From Rhabdophis nuchalis (taxonomy: Eukaryota; Chordata; Lepidosauria; Squamata; Natricidae): 64,000 bases of DNA. Positions 20,496-31,084 of this stretch are shown here, piece after piece. A model generated the notes under the pieces. It saw nothing but the letters and a program-made list of their open reading frames with translations, ran no database searches and was not told where the DNA came from. The position numbers were made by a program, and so were the translations under genes. The stretch spans positions 23,994,119-24,058,118 of the forward strand of contig CM077648.1 of the NCBI GenBank assembly GCA_039707465.1, in the 5' to 3' direction. Each line of letters opens with the position of its first letter. Position 1 is the stretch's first letter.

Positions 20496-21462
20496 ACCTG
20501 GATCTGGATGGGAAGTAACGGACTTAGGCTCAACCCGACCAAGACCGAGTGGCTGTGGTTTCCGACTGCCCAATTCAACCAGCTTTCTCCAACGCTGGCC
20601 ATAGGGGGCGAACATCTTGCCCCTGTGGATGGGGCGCGCAATTTGGGTGTCCTCCTGGATACCCGGCTGTCTATGGAAGAGCAAGTGACAGCCGTGGCCA
20701 GGAGGGCGTTTTACCAGGTTCGCCTGGTTCGCCAATTGCGCCCCCTATTGGATCGGGACGCCCTTCGCACAGTCACTCATGCCCTCGTGACATCCCGACT
20801 GGACTATTGTAACTCTCTCTACATGGGGCTCCCCTTGAGGTGCACCCGGAGGCTTCAGTTAGTTCAGAATGCAGCCGCGCGAGCAATTATGGGGACCACC
20901 AGGTTTGCCCACGTTACACCGCTCTTGCGCGAGCTGCACTGGCTACCTGTCGTCTTCCGGGTGCGCTTCAAGGTGTTAATTATCATCTTCAAAGCGCTCC
21001 ATGGCTCGGGACCTAGCTATCTGCGAGATCGGATCCTGCCCCACACATCCTCACGACCGATTCGCTCCCACAGAGAGGGGCTTCTCCGGGTGCCGTCCAC
21101 TAGACTTTGTCAGCGGGCGACGCCCAGGGGAAGGGCGCTCTCTGTGGCGGGCCCGGCCCTCTGGAACGACCTTCCCCCTGATATTAGAACGACCACTGAC
21201 CTCCGCTCCTTCCGTGTAAAATTGAAGACCTATCTCTTTCGACTGGCCGGCCTTGAATAGTTCTCTCTGTCTATTGACTCCAAATATTTTAATGGGTTCT
21301 TAATCTTATATTTTTAGCACGGGTAATACTATTTAATTCTATTTTAATGTATGTATGTTGTATTTATTGTATATTGTTTTTAGCTTTGCCTGTGCACCGC
21401 CCCGGGTCCCTGTGGGGAGAGGGTGCGGTTAATAAATTTCAATTTCAATTTCAATTTCAATA
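20496..21462 (+). mobile_element. L2-type LINE, 3' 970 bp, with (TTTCAA)n tail
   Basis: Open frame 20508-21260 (250 codons) from MGSNGLRLNPTKTEWLWFP through LGVLLDTRLSMEE, SRLDYCNSLYMGLPLRCTRR and HWLPVVFRVRFKV to RLAGLE and a stop, with no internal stop. It begins just after the YADD motif, so the polymerase core is absent. The 3' UTR ends gtgcaccgccccgggtcc...ggttaataaatttcaa and a hexamer tail. Confidence 0.93.
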
Positions 21463-23197
21463 CCTGGGCAGCATCAGTGCCAAAGTTGAAGAAACAAATG
21501 AAATCTCTACAAGGATCCTACTTTCACCAAATGAAACATAACATGCAAATTATATTTCACTCAAAATGAGTGACATTTTTAAACTGAGTGATGAAAAACA
21601 GTTATATTATTTCAAGTGAACCAGCTGGTAGAACTGGGTTATAGTGATTGAGCACTCACTGATTTTCAGTGTGGCTTCCATTAGCGGTTTCACTTATTTT
21701 TTTTCTTATCACTAGTGAAATTGCATTATGACTTGTTTGAAGAAATATTACTAGCTTTAATGGTGGCATGCTTTAAATATTCTAAGGAAAAGATTTATTT
21801 GCATATTTTTTCAACTCCAACTGTTTATGGTTATCCTGCATCTGCTCAGTTATAAGGCAGAAGCATTTGGAAATCAGGCTTGGTCCATAGATGGATTACA
21901 CAAACCCATAATGATTCTCCTGGGGATGGTATTTCTTTGCTAGAATAGAAACTGAATCTTGATTGCTGAAACTAGAGAAGATTCCTTCTAGACAACTAGG
22001 TTACCTTTATATGACACTTTCAAGACCGTCACTATCAGGGCTGACTAGACAGCACCCCCTGATTAATTTCTCACTGTGGGGCAAAGATTTGTCACCTTTA
22101 AATTGTGAAGATAAAATCTGACACCACAATCTGAAGTCTTGTTTCAACAGAGAGCAATTGATCTACCTCTGCCTTAAGTAATCTTCAGAAAATGAATGGG
22201 AATTTTAGCACCCAGCCAGGATTTGTTTTTCCTCAATGGCATTCAAGCTTCCTGCTGATATCAAAGTTGCCATCTCTGTCTAGTTTCTATCAGATTTTAG
22301 CTAATCTCACTCTCAAGGATTTCTGATGATGACAGAATCATTTGTCATGGAGTAAAGCTACCCACTCCTGCTGGGTCTAACAGCTTAGCTCAGAAGTTCT
22401 TCTTATTAGAAGCATGGTCCCTTATGAGAAGTTCTGATTCTGTTTTTCAGTATCCACCAACTGAATTTATCTTAGAACTTTCCAATTTATGTATCCCAAT
22501 TTCTTCCCTGTCCTGTCTATGAAACACTTCCTGACTATGAAGTAGAACTTGAGTTGTTTAGATTGTTTTGTTGAGGGTAGTAGACAAGAACAGATTCTTG
22601 GAATGCTCATATGTTTTTGTGTTATTCTTTTTATTCAAGCCACAGATTGATGAAAGCAGCATCACATTCAAGCTTGCCCTTTTCTGTTTGTTTTATGACC
22701 CTGCATACATGTGCAAGAGGGGTGAAGATGGCATTCTGATGAGAAAAACAAGCTCCTGCAAATGCCACTGTCCTAGCCTGTTGTTAACTTTCTGAGTAGT
22801 ATTGTGTTGAAACTCATTCTCCTACAGGCAATGCTTTAGCATTTACTGTTGTTGTCTAATATCACAACATCACATAAGCCACGATTTACATCAATGTGGT
22901 TTTCTTGGCAATGATAAGGAAGGGTTTTGCCATTGAGTTCCTCCAGAATATTTTTGGACCTCCCAATCTGACAATCCTTCCCTGGTATTCCTTTACCCAA
23001 GCACTAACTTGGTGAACTTGGTGATTAGCTTGTGGGCACAGACAAAGTGAACTGAAATTGTTTGTTTGGTATTCTTGCTTCACCCCTGTTCTTTCCCTGT
23101 TAGAATTCCAATGTGACGCAATTTGGCATTTTTGCAGAAACAAGGAAGCTTTGGATATATGGAGTCAAGGCTGATATCCACAAACCTGCAAACTAGG
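21463..23197. other. No gene or named repeat seen
   Basis: About 1.7 kb of apparently unique sequence. Confidence 0.4.
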
Positions 23198-23205
23198 ATT
23201 TGCAG

Positions 23206-23440
23206 CAGTGGTGAAATTCAATTTTTTTTACTACCGGTTCTGTGGGCGTGGCTTGGCAGGCATTGTTTGGCTTGGTGGGCATGGCAGGGGAAGGATACTG
23301 CAAAATCTCCATTCCCAAGACATTCCAGGGGAAGGATACTGCAAAATCTCCATTTCCGCCCCACTCTGGGCCCAGCCAGAGGTGGCATTTGCTGGTTCTC
23401 TGAACTATTCAAAACTTCTGCTACCAGTTCTCCAGAACCT
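23206..23440 (+). mobile_element. hAT-like MITE, CAGTGGTG family, right end decayed
   Basis: Starts cagtggtgaaattcaa, then actaccggttctgtgggcg. Contains a direct repeat of ggggaaggatactgcaaaat (near 23287 and 23330). The expected right inverted repeat is not found. A minus-strand relative lies at 56385-56489. Confidence 0.65.
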
Positions 23441-24838
23441 GACCCTGATTTGTGGTCAGGTATAGTATGTGCCAGCCACCATCTGGCTGACAATCTTCTG
23501 CTCCTTCCTAAATCTTGTTTGGGCTTTACCAGGGAGCTTGCTTGCTTTTTCAATGTTACCAAGAAGAGTATAATTTTTTTGATATGTTAGTGATGAACAA
23601 CCTTCCACCTGCTTCCTGTTTTACAAAAAATGTCAGGATGACATTTTATGAAAGAATGTGAATGTTTCTTTTGTTCAGAAAAAGGAAGATCTTGATTGTT
23701 GCTATATAAATATTGTTGGAGAAGCAAGGAGTCATACAATTTATTTGATTTGGGTTCAACTGATGTCATATGAGACCAAACTGGTGCAAATAGGACAGAT
23801 CCAGGTCTGCATAACTGGCTGCCTACAGGGAACAGTTGTTCGGTTAAAACACAGCAGCAAAGTATAATTTTGCATAATTACTTCCAATGTGATTTCACTA
23901 GGCTCTAATGTTGCAGAGAACGCTTCTGAGAGGGGAGGCACAGCTGGAAATCACTCAGCGACTGAATAGCTGGAACCAGCATGGTGGAACACATTTCTTT
24001 TCATGCGCGAAGATTTCTGCAGAGTTTATTTTTCTTAGGTTCAGGTTAAGCTGCATTTACAACAAAAAGAGCTGTACCTTTTGCTGGAGCATAGACTTGC
24101 CATGGATTTGAACTGAGACGATTCTATCATTTTCGTGTTGTATCTACGTGCTGATTTTGTTCATAATAACGGGATACATTTATTCTATGAATTTCTTGTC
24201 TGGAGTAAAAGAACTCTCGTTCCTCTGATGGGATGTGACCTATTCCAGTTCATTTCTGTTCATAGAGTTCCAGAATGTCAGGGTTTAATTATGACATTTT
24301 TGGTCTGATACCGCCTTGGTTCATGGTTCTGATATTCCATATAACTAATGTCATACATTTTCTTTACAGCGCTGAACTTTTCTTTAGCCTCTGGCAGTGT
24401 CAACATCTGGGTATATTTCAGCTTTAATCTAGTCACTTCATAAATGCCAGTGTTGCATATACTTTCCCTCTGGTCTTCTCAATAGCTTGTTGGATAACAT
24501 TCAACTTTGGAGTCTCATCTTGCAAGTAGCCTGTTGACACTGCTTGGTTGTTAATATCCATCTGGTTTTCTTGGCAGAAGACTGAAGTGAGTTGCCATTC
24601 CCTCTTCCCAGTTGATTATATTTACTCTATGCTGTACATTATACCATTTAATTATTTACATATAATTATAAAGCACAGTGGATAATTATGCATACATCAG
24701 AGTCTTTAAGTATTGAATTTTACTATATAATGGCAAAGTAAAGTAAATTTACTTTACAAAGTAAAGATTCACTTTCGCTTCACTATATGGATTCACGCAT
24801 AAATATTGGAAATAAACAATATATATAATAAAATTACG
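23441..24838. other. No gene or named repeat seen
   Basis: About 1.4 kb. Short frames only. No domain recognised. Confidence 0.4.
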
Positions 24839-24846
24839 GACTAGCT

Positions 24847-24966
24847 CAGGGGTGGGCAAACTTTGCAACTTTAAGTCTGAAAGACTTCAGCTCTCAAAAT
24901 TCTCCAGCCAGAATTCTGAGAGCTGAAGTCCTTCAGACTGAAAGTTGCAAAATTTGCCCACCCCTG
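24847..24966. mobile_element. Palindromic hAT MITE, CAGGGGTGGG variant
   Basis: 120-bp foldback: caggggtgggcaaactttgc ... gcaaaatttgcccacccctg. Flanks gactagct (24839-24846) and ggctagct (24967-24974), matching at 7 of 8 positions. Confidence 0.88.
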
Positions 24967-25071
24967 GGCTAGCTTCTTGGAAACGGAAGTATAAAAATTG
25001 AAATAAATAAACTCCTTTGTTTTGTATTGAAATTCTTTGATGACATTTTGTCAGATTCTTCTAACGTGGGG

Positions 25072-25207
25072 TATTATTTAATTCTATTTTAATGTATGTA
25101 TGTTGTATTTATTGTATATTGTTTTTAGCTTTGCCTGTGCACCGCCCCGGGTCCCTGTGGGGAGAGGGTGCGGTTAATAAATTTCAATTTCAATTTCAAT
25201 TTCAATT
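25072..25207 (+). mobile_element. L2-type LINE 3' UTR fragment with (TTTCAA)n tail
   Basis: Almost identical to 21326-21462: same block cctgtgcaccgccccgggtc, same agggtgcggttaataaattt and hexamer tail. It is the same young subfamily, cut to 136 bp. Confidence 0.9.
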
Positions 25208-25209
25208 AA

Positions 25210-26175
25210 TTCCATGTGGGGTATTAATTTTATGTTTTATAGAGCATTCTGAAACTCATTATACCAAAGAAGCCATGCATAAATTCAACCACCCTGTAAT
25301 TTTTTCCCATATATTTTTTTAAAAATAACAAATTTTCCAATAAAAAATTATTTGTACCAAGGAGACATGCATTGGCATCAACAAAAAGTTCTGCAGACAT
25401 CATTACTGAATATCACATTAAAATTGTCAAGAATTATTAGAATATCAATATAACTCTGCTCGGTGAGAAATGGGGGCTTTTATAAGGTATCATGAAATGC
25501 TATTATTCCCATAAATAATAGACACTGTTCAGTTTGATCATTAAATAGATACTATCTTGTGAAATAGCTACATATATTAGTGAAGAAAAGCATCATATAA
25601 ATAGCAAGGTCCTTAACCACGCGCGTGGGCACACATACACACACACACAATTTCTTTGGGCATTGCAATGATGAAAAAACCTAAATAAACACAAAGAATG
25701 GCAGAACTTCCATCATTTTATAAAACAGAGAAAAGCATCAATGAATTTAAAAGCACACAGACTGAATTGGAACAGCAATTATGACACAACAGCCAAGAGG
25801 AGATGACGCATTGCAGAAAAGGTTACTGAGTGCATTAAAAATAGTTAAATCGTTAATTTGGAAGGAAGCAGACATCACATTACAACAGAAAAGGACAATG
25901 GCTGAGTCCAAATCTTTCTTCTCACTCTCCAGAATATTATTCCCATTAGATTTCTGCCTTTTCTCATTGCTGAGCTGAATGAACTGCTTTCCACACGTTC
26001 TGAAGCCATCAAGAAACTGCACCACCATGAAGCTGTCTGTCCCCTTTGCTGATTCTCATCCTCATCTTGTTGCTTCTATTTTGGGTCACTTTCTTTCCAA
26101 AGTATCAGTTGACAAAACCTCACCGATCTTATATGCATTGGGGCAATGTGATAAAACAAGTGAAATCTTACTTTT
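25210..26175. other. No gene seen; short CA repeat
   Basis: Contains a (CA)n tract near 25628-25649. Nothing else I can name. Confidence 0.4.
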
Positions 26176-26179
26176 CTAT

Positions 26180-26488
26180 GGACGTTTCTTCCCTTTCCTT
26201 CCCTCTCCTCTTCTTTCCACACCTCTCCTCTTCTCCCCTCCCCTCTCCTCTCCATTCCTTTCCTTTTTTCCTTCACTTTCCTTCCCTTTCTTCTCCTTTC
26301 CTTTTCCCCCTTCCCTTCCTTTTCTTTCCCTTCCCTCTCCTCTCCTTTTCATGCCTCTCCTCTCCTTTCCCTCCCTTCCCTCTCTGCTCCTCCCCTCCCC
26401 TTTCCTCTCCTCCTCTCCCCTCCTCTCCCCTCCCCTGCCCTCCTCTGCCCTCCCCTCCCCTCTCCTCTCCTTTCCTTTCCTTTCTGCA
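26180..26488 (+). repeat. Polypyrimidine tract, about 310 bp
   Basis: Nearly pure C/T on the plus strand, built of TTCCC, CTCC and TTTCC units with rare purines. All long frames here, on both strands, are artefacts of composition. Long homopurine/homopyrimidine tracts can adopt triplex DNA. Confidence 0.9.
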
Positions 26489-26499
26489 TATGGCATCCT

Positions 26500-26995
26500 G
26501 ATATTTTCTCATAGGGATGTGTTTTAAGCCAGGAAATCACAAGGATTGTCTGCCATTGTGGAAGAATTAGCAGATTCTGTGTCAATGCCCAGAGGATGCC
26601 TGAGTATCAGGGAGGCTTCTTCCTGGTCCCCCAACGATGGAACAACTAAGAGTGACTTATGTGTGCCTCATTTATGCCTGGTGATAAAATGAAGGCATCA
26701 GGCGACTTGGGGGGAGGAGGATTTCACCTCTGTTTCAGGTGCCCCTGCCTGTGACAACTTCTCTAGAGGTTACAAGTTGTGGACATCAGGTAATCTGGTC
26801 CCTGAAGAACCTATTATTTTTTTTATGACTCTGTTTCACGACCTATCATTCAGTTTTCAGTTCTAAAGCTGCTAATGGGCTATTTCACTTTCCTGGTCTT
26901 TGTCCCATTGCTATGCTGGGTTTTCTTCACTCAATACATTTAATGTCTATATTTGTCTGATATTTTAGCTGCCTTACATGTCTTTTGATTTCTCT
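26500..26995. other. No gene or named repeat seen
   Basis: Unique-looking sequence between the polypyrimidine tract and the CR1 end. Confidence 0.35.
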
Positions 26996-27002
26996 ACTGC
27001 AT

Positions 27003-27612
27003 TTACAATACAATACAATACCAGAGTTGGAAGGGACCTTGGAGGTCATCTAGTCCAACTCCCTGCCTAGGCAGGAAGCCCTATACCATTTCAGACAAAT
27101 GGCTATCCATCTTCTTGAAGACTTGCAGTGTTGGGGCATTCACAACCTCTGGAGGCAAGCTGTTCTACTGATTAATTGTTCTAACTGTCAGGAAATTTCT
27201 CCTCAATTCTAAGTTGCTTCTCTCCTTGATTAGTTTCCACCCATTGCTTCTTGTTCTGCCCTCAGATGCTTTGTAGACTAGTTTGACTCCCTCTTCTTTG
27301 TGGCAGCCTCTGAGATATTGGAACACTGCTATCATGTCTCCCCTGGTCCTTCTTTTCATTAAACTAGACATACCCAGTTCCTGCAACCGTTCTTCATATG
27401 TTTTAGTCTCTAGTCCCTTAATCATCTTTGTTGCTCTTCTCTGCCCACTTTCTAGAGTCTCCACATCTTTTCTACATCGTGGCGACCAAAACTGGATGTT
27501 GTATTCCAAGTGTTATAAAGTGGTATTAACACTTCACGTAATCTTGATTCTATCCCTCTATTTATGCAGCCTAGAACTGTGTTGGCTTTTTTGGCAGCTC
27601 CTGCACACAGAA
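27003..27612 (-). mobile_element. CR1 LINE 3' end
   Basis: Plus strand starts with an (AATAC)n tail, then cagagttggaagggacctt and catctagtccaactccctg. The minus-strand frame 27509-27165 codes for MEYNIQFWSPRCRKDVETLE and RRATKMIKGLETKTYEERLQ, ending in RTINQ with the usual downstream codons disrupted. 5'-truncated. Confidence 0.93.
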
Positions 27613-27897
27613 TGGACACATTTAAAATGGACCCTTTCTAAATGTTGGGGTACATATACTAGTTTGTGCTTCTTCACTTTTTCTACTGTTTCTGAAAACA
27701 TCTATTAAATTCTAACAAGGAAGAGGTCATCAAATAGTGTTTTATACTCTCTTGAAACTATTTCACATATGGAGTGAATTTTGTCTTCTCTAGCCTGGGA
27801 TTCTTAACAGAAGGATTACAAACACATTGCCCCAGAGATGCTCTTGAACAATGCAAAAATATAACAAGCTCAAGGTTTGCAAGTTTCCCCTTGATGC

Positions 27898-28273
27898 TGT
27901 CAGACCTGGAAGCCATCTTTTACCTTTTGGATTTCATTCCTGCCACATTTTCTATGTGGGGGAGGGATTATACAGAGTGTGGGTGATAGGTAGCCATAAT
28001 AACATTCTTTCTCAGAAAGTCAAGGCCGTCTGGCCCTGCAGCTGTGGTGAGATTACTGGGAGGTAACTCCTGGCTTGGATGATATTTGATTGGGTCATGT
28101 GATGGACATGTGGGTGATGGGTAGGGACTTGAATTTTCACTTGGGTGGGGAAAACCTGGGAACTTCCAGGTTTGGGTTTCCCCCGATGTGCCAAGATGAC
28201 ATCTCTGATAAAATGGAACTTTGAGGAACTTCAAGCCTCAGAGACTTCTTTCATCAGGGGTGGAACCCTGACA
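27898..28273 (+). repeat. Possible solo LTR, 376 bp
   Basis: Starts tgtcagacctgg and ends ggaaccctgaca, a 5-bp terminal inverted repeat TGTCA/TGACA. Flanking pentamers gatgc and gatat agree at only three positions. No internal region. Orientation uncertain. Confidence 0.45.
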
Positions 28274-28279
28274 GATATG

Positions 28280-29570
28280 TTATCAATCAAGGACTTTGTA
28301 ATATAAGGAAAAGCTTGCAAAATATGACTTTCTATCTGTGAACTAAAGAAGTCCTGTTCCACTTCTTTCTGCATATTTTACTTCTCAGTATGATATACTT
28401 TAATTTGGGATTGTCTATTCCACTAAATACTTCACATAATATGCTGAGGTTGGACTGTTACAGGCAAGAGACACTGTTGTAGCCATCTGTTTTTGTTTCA
28501 ATGAACAGACTTAGTAGACCCATAGTTTTTTCTTTCTTTGACACATGGAACGAAAATCCCTGGGCATACTTCAGTATATACTTGGCAGAGACCCTAAATT
28601 TCACACATTTCATTATTGCTTTGCTATTTGGCATCGGTTCAGTGTTTCTGTACTGGGTGTCATTTGGACTATTAATGGCTTGACCAAGCATCATTCTATA
28701 AATATAGCATCTATAAATATTTCCCTCCTTCTCCTAAAACACTGTTCTATTTAAAGTTTTAATTCTAGCAATATACACCTTCCTGTTTTCCTTTATGCGA
28801 CAGAGCTAAGGTGAATGCCTTGCCATAAAAAACATTGGCAGGTATCACTTAATTTTATTAAAAATATAAGAAATAGAAATAGAAAAAGCATAGCAGAAAC
28901 AACTGCCTTTCACTAAGCCATGCTAGTTTTACCCTTCTATCTATTCCTCTATCATTTTCTGAAACACATGAAACACAAATTTACCTCCTAAGGGAGTACA
29001 CAATGCCAATGTAAAATATCCCCTAGTTGAGTCCAGTTAATGATTTCCAAGGGTACAACTATGCAGTTGCCTTAGCAAATGTATAGAAGCAGTTTGGCAC
29101 TGCTTTTTTTTCTGGAATAGTTTTCAACTATCCATATAGACTACAACTCAGTATGACTTGGTGTCTCCCATTCAACCATTAAGTAGCCCAGGCCTCCTTG
29201 GTTTCTGAGCCCAGAGAAGACAGGCGATGAAGGACTGCTAACAGTTGGATCTCTAATAGATTAGCAACATTATGTTATGGGTCTCATTATGTTATGGACT
29301 TTTCTTTTAGGACAACGTGTGTGTCGGTGTCTATGTTGTATGCATATAATATTTCATTTTTGTATAGTTGATTAATATATGAACAGATTGCCATGAAATA
29401 CATGTAGAACTTGGAGTGAAGAATATGTTCTTTTTTCATTTCTATCTGCATCTGGCAATCAAAATCCATTTTACTAATGTACCAACAATTAATTAAGATC
29501 CAGAGATATTAGTTGGCTTAAAAACACAGGCATTTCTTCTCACTTGATGGAGCACTTATTTATTATTATT
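28280..29570. other. No gene or named repeat seen
   Basis: About 1.3 kb of unique-looking AT-rich sequence. Confidence 0.4.
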
Positions 29571-29573
29571 TGA

Positions 29574-29800
29574 TATTCATTCATTCATTCATTCATTCAT
29601 TCTAGAGACTATCCAGCTTCAACATGAATCTTGATGGCTTGCAATTAAAAAAACAAGGAAAAAACAGTAAAGAGGAAATCTGAAGCATCTGCATCAGTAA
29701 GGCTCCCCCAAGACTTGGGAGAACAGTAGTGTTTTTAAAGTCTTCCAGAAAGCCATCAAGATGGGAGCAACTCAGATCTCTAGGGGTTATTATTCCAGAG
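29574..29800 (-). repeat. Interspersed fragment with (TGAA)n tail, class unsure
   Basis: A (TTCA)7 run at 29574-29602 is followed on the minus strand by a conserved-looking stretch, cttctggaagactttaaaaac and tcttgggggagcctta. TGAA tails occur on L2/MIR-like elements, but I cannot align this piece to any copy here. Confidence 0.35.
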
Positions 29801-30039
29801 TGCAGGTGCTGTGATTGAAAAAAACTATTCATTAACTTTTAGTAATTTTCTCTGCTGCAATGCCTATCGAAGTAACACTATTTCAGAAGCACAATCACTG
29901 CAGATTGCAAAAATCTGCAGAAGGAATGCAGGAAAATGGGAAGTTTGAGAAACCTATCATTTGCAAATCCAAATCTGAACTAAATAATCTCCCAGATTAA
30001 TTTTATTTGTTTCTTTTGCCTTTGTGTTAGTGTTGAGTC

Positions 30040-30215
30040 TTGGTAACTGCCTGGACTGCCTGGCAGTTTTCTTTGCAAAATTATGGAAGTGTTTTACCTT
30101 TCCCTGTTCCTAGGACTGAAAGAGAAATGACTGATCCAGGGTCATCTAACTGTCTTTTGTGTCTAAATTAGTACATTGCAGCCTAGAGCCTTAACCACTA
30201 CACCAAACTGGCTGA
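30040..30215 (-). mobile_element. tRNA-derived SINE
   Basis: Minus strand begins gccagtttggtgtagtggtt, an A box, then a body with gatgaccctggatcagtcat and ends near gttaccaagactcaac. Diverged from the 8428 family. Confidence 0.6.
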
Positions 30216-30231
30216 GATTAATAGTATAGAA

Positions 30232-30364
30232 CAGGGGTCCCAAACTTGCAACTTGAAGACTTGTGGACTTCAACTCCCAGAATTCTCCAGCCAGCAGAGC
30301 TGGCTGGAGAATTCTGGGAGTTGAAGTCCACAAGTCTTCAAGTTGCCAAGTTTGGGAACCCCTG
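30232..30364. mobile_element. Palindromic hAT MITE, CAGGGGTCCC family
   Basis: 133-bp foldback with arms matching almost perfectly around gccagcagagctggctgg. Perfect 8-bp duplication gtatagaa (30224-30231 and 30365-30372). Confidence 0.95.
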
Positions 30365-30374
30365 GTATAGAAAT

Positions 30375-30710
30375 TAGTTGTCCAAAAATTTACAGACTTC
30401 CCAAGTGATTTTTAAAAGCATTTTAGAAGGACATATTTTTAATTGTTTACATATAAACTGTTTATATTTTTCTGTTTAATGTGTTAGAAAATGCATTGAT
30501 ATGCAAATGTACGCAAGACTTTTTTAAAAAAAAATCTTTATATTATGGGTAAAATGAATATATGGAACCTAAGAAATAGACTGCTCCACTCATCCCTTAT
30601 GGTGAATCTTTATTCCCTGAATAGATGTCAGTGAACTTAAGCTGGGAGCAATCAAGTTCTCTTATTTTTATATGTAGGCATTATAAAGGATGATAAAATA
30701 TATTATATAA
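30375..30710. other. No gene or named repeat seen
   Basis: AT-rich spacer. Confidence 0.35.
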
Positions 30711-30712
30711 AT

Positions 30713-30786
30713 TGAGACCGCCTTCTGCCCCATACATCCCTTCGTCCGCTCCACTCCCACAGAGAGGGTCTTCTCCGGGTACCGTC
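30713..30786 (+). mobile_element. L2-type LINE fragment, left part (gypsy target)
   Basis: Codes for ETAFCPIHPFVRSTPT-like RT C-terminal sequence in one frame (gagaccgccttctgccccat onward). It is continued at 34692 after the gypsy insertion; the target pentamer ccgtc lies at 30782-30786. Confidence 0.88.
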
Positions 30787-31084
30787 TGTTAGATCAGACA
30801 AAGGATTCCGACTCAGGCATGGTCAAAACAACAGGAACGTTTATTCACACTATTACAACACACACAAGATTCAACTGGCAAGGTTTCTTCTCTGGCAACC
30901 TCTTATATAGAGTTACCAGGCAGGAAACTCCTAGCAATGCAATTGCAACATTGTGACTCCTTTCCAGACAGATTCCAGACAGCTTGTCTCTGTTAATCAC
31001 TGCAGCTGCTGGCTCAGCTCCAGAATGCGGTGACTCATAGGTTACCAGACGAGCTGTCTGGGACATAGGCTTGGGGACTCAACA
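30787..31084 (-). repeat. 3' LTR of the mag-type gypsy element
   Basis: 298 bp, TGTTAG...CAACA. By eye identical to the LTR at 34394-34691. Minus-strand TATATAAG at 30902-30909 and AATAAA at 30840-30845. The gag-pol frame runs 43 bases into it and stops there. Confidence 0.97.

Noticed and set aside
25979..26585. Several long Ser/Leu/Pro-rich or Arg/Glu/Gly-rich frames
   Set aside because: Produced by the polypyrimidine tract on both strands.
30845..31066. 73-codon frame duplicated at 34452-34673
   Set aside because: Same reason: both copies are in the identical LTRs of the mag-type element.
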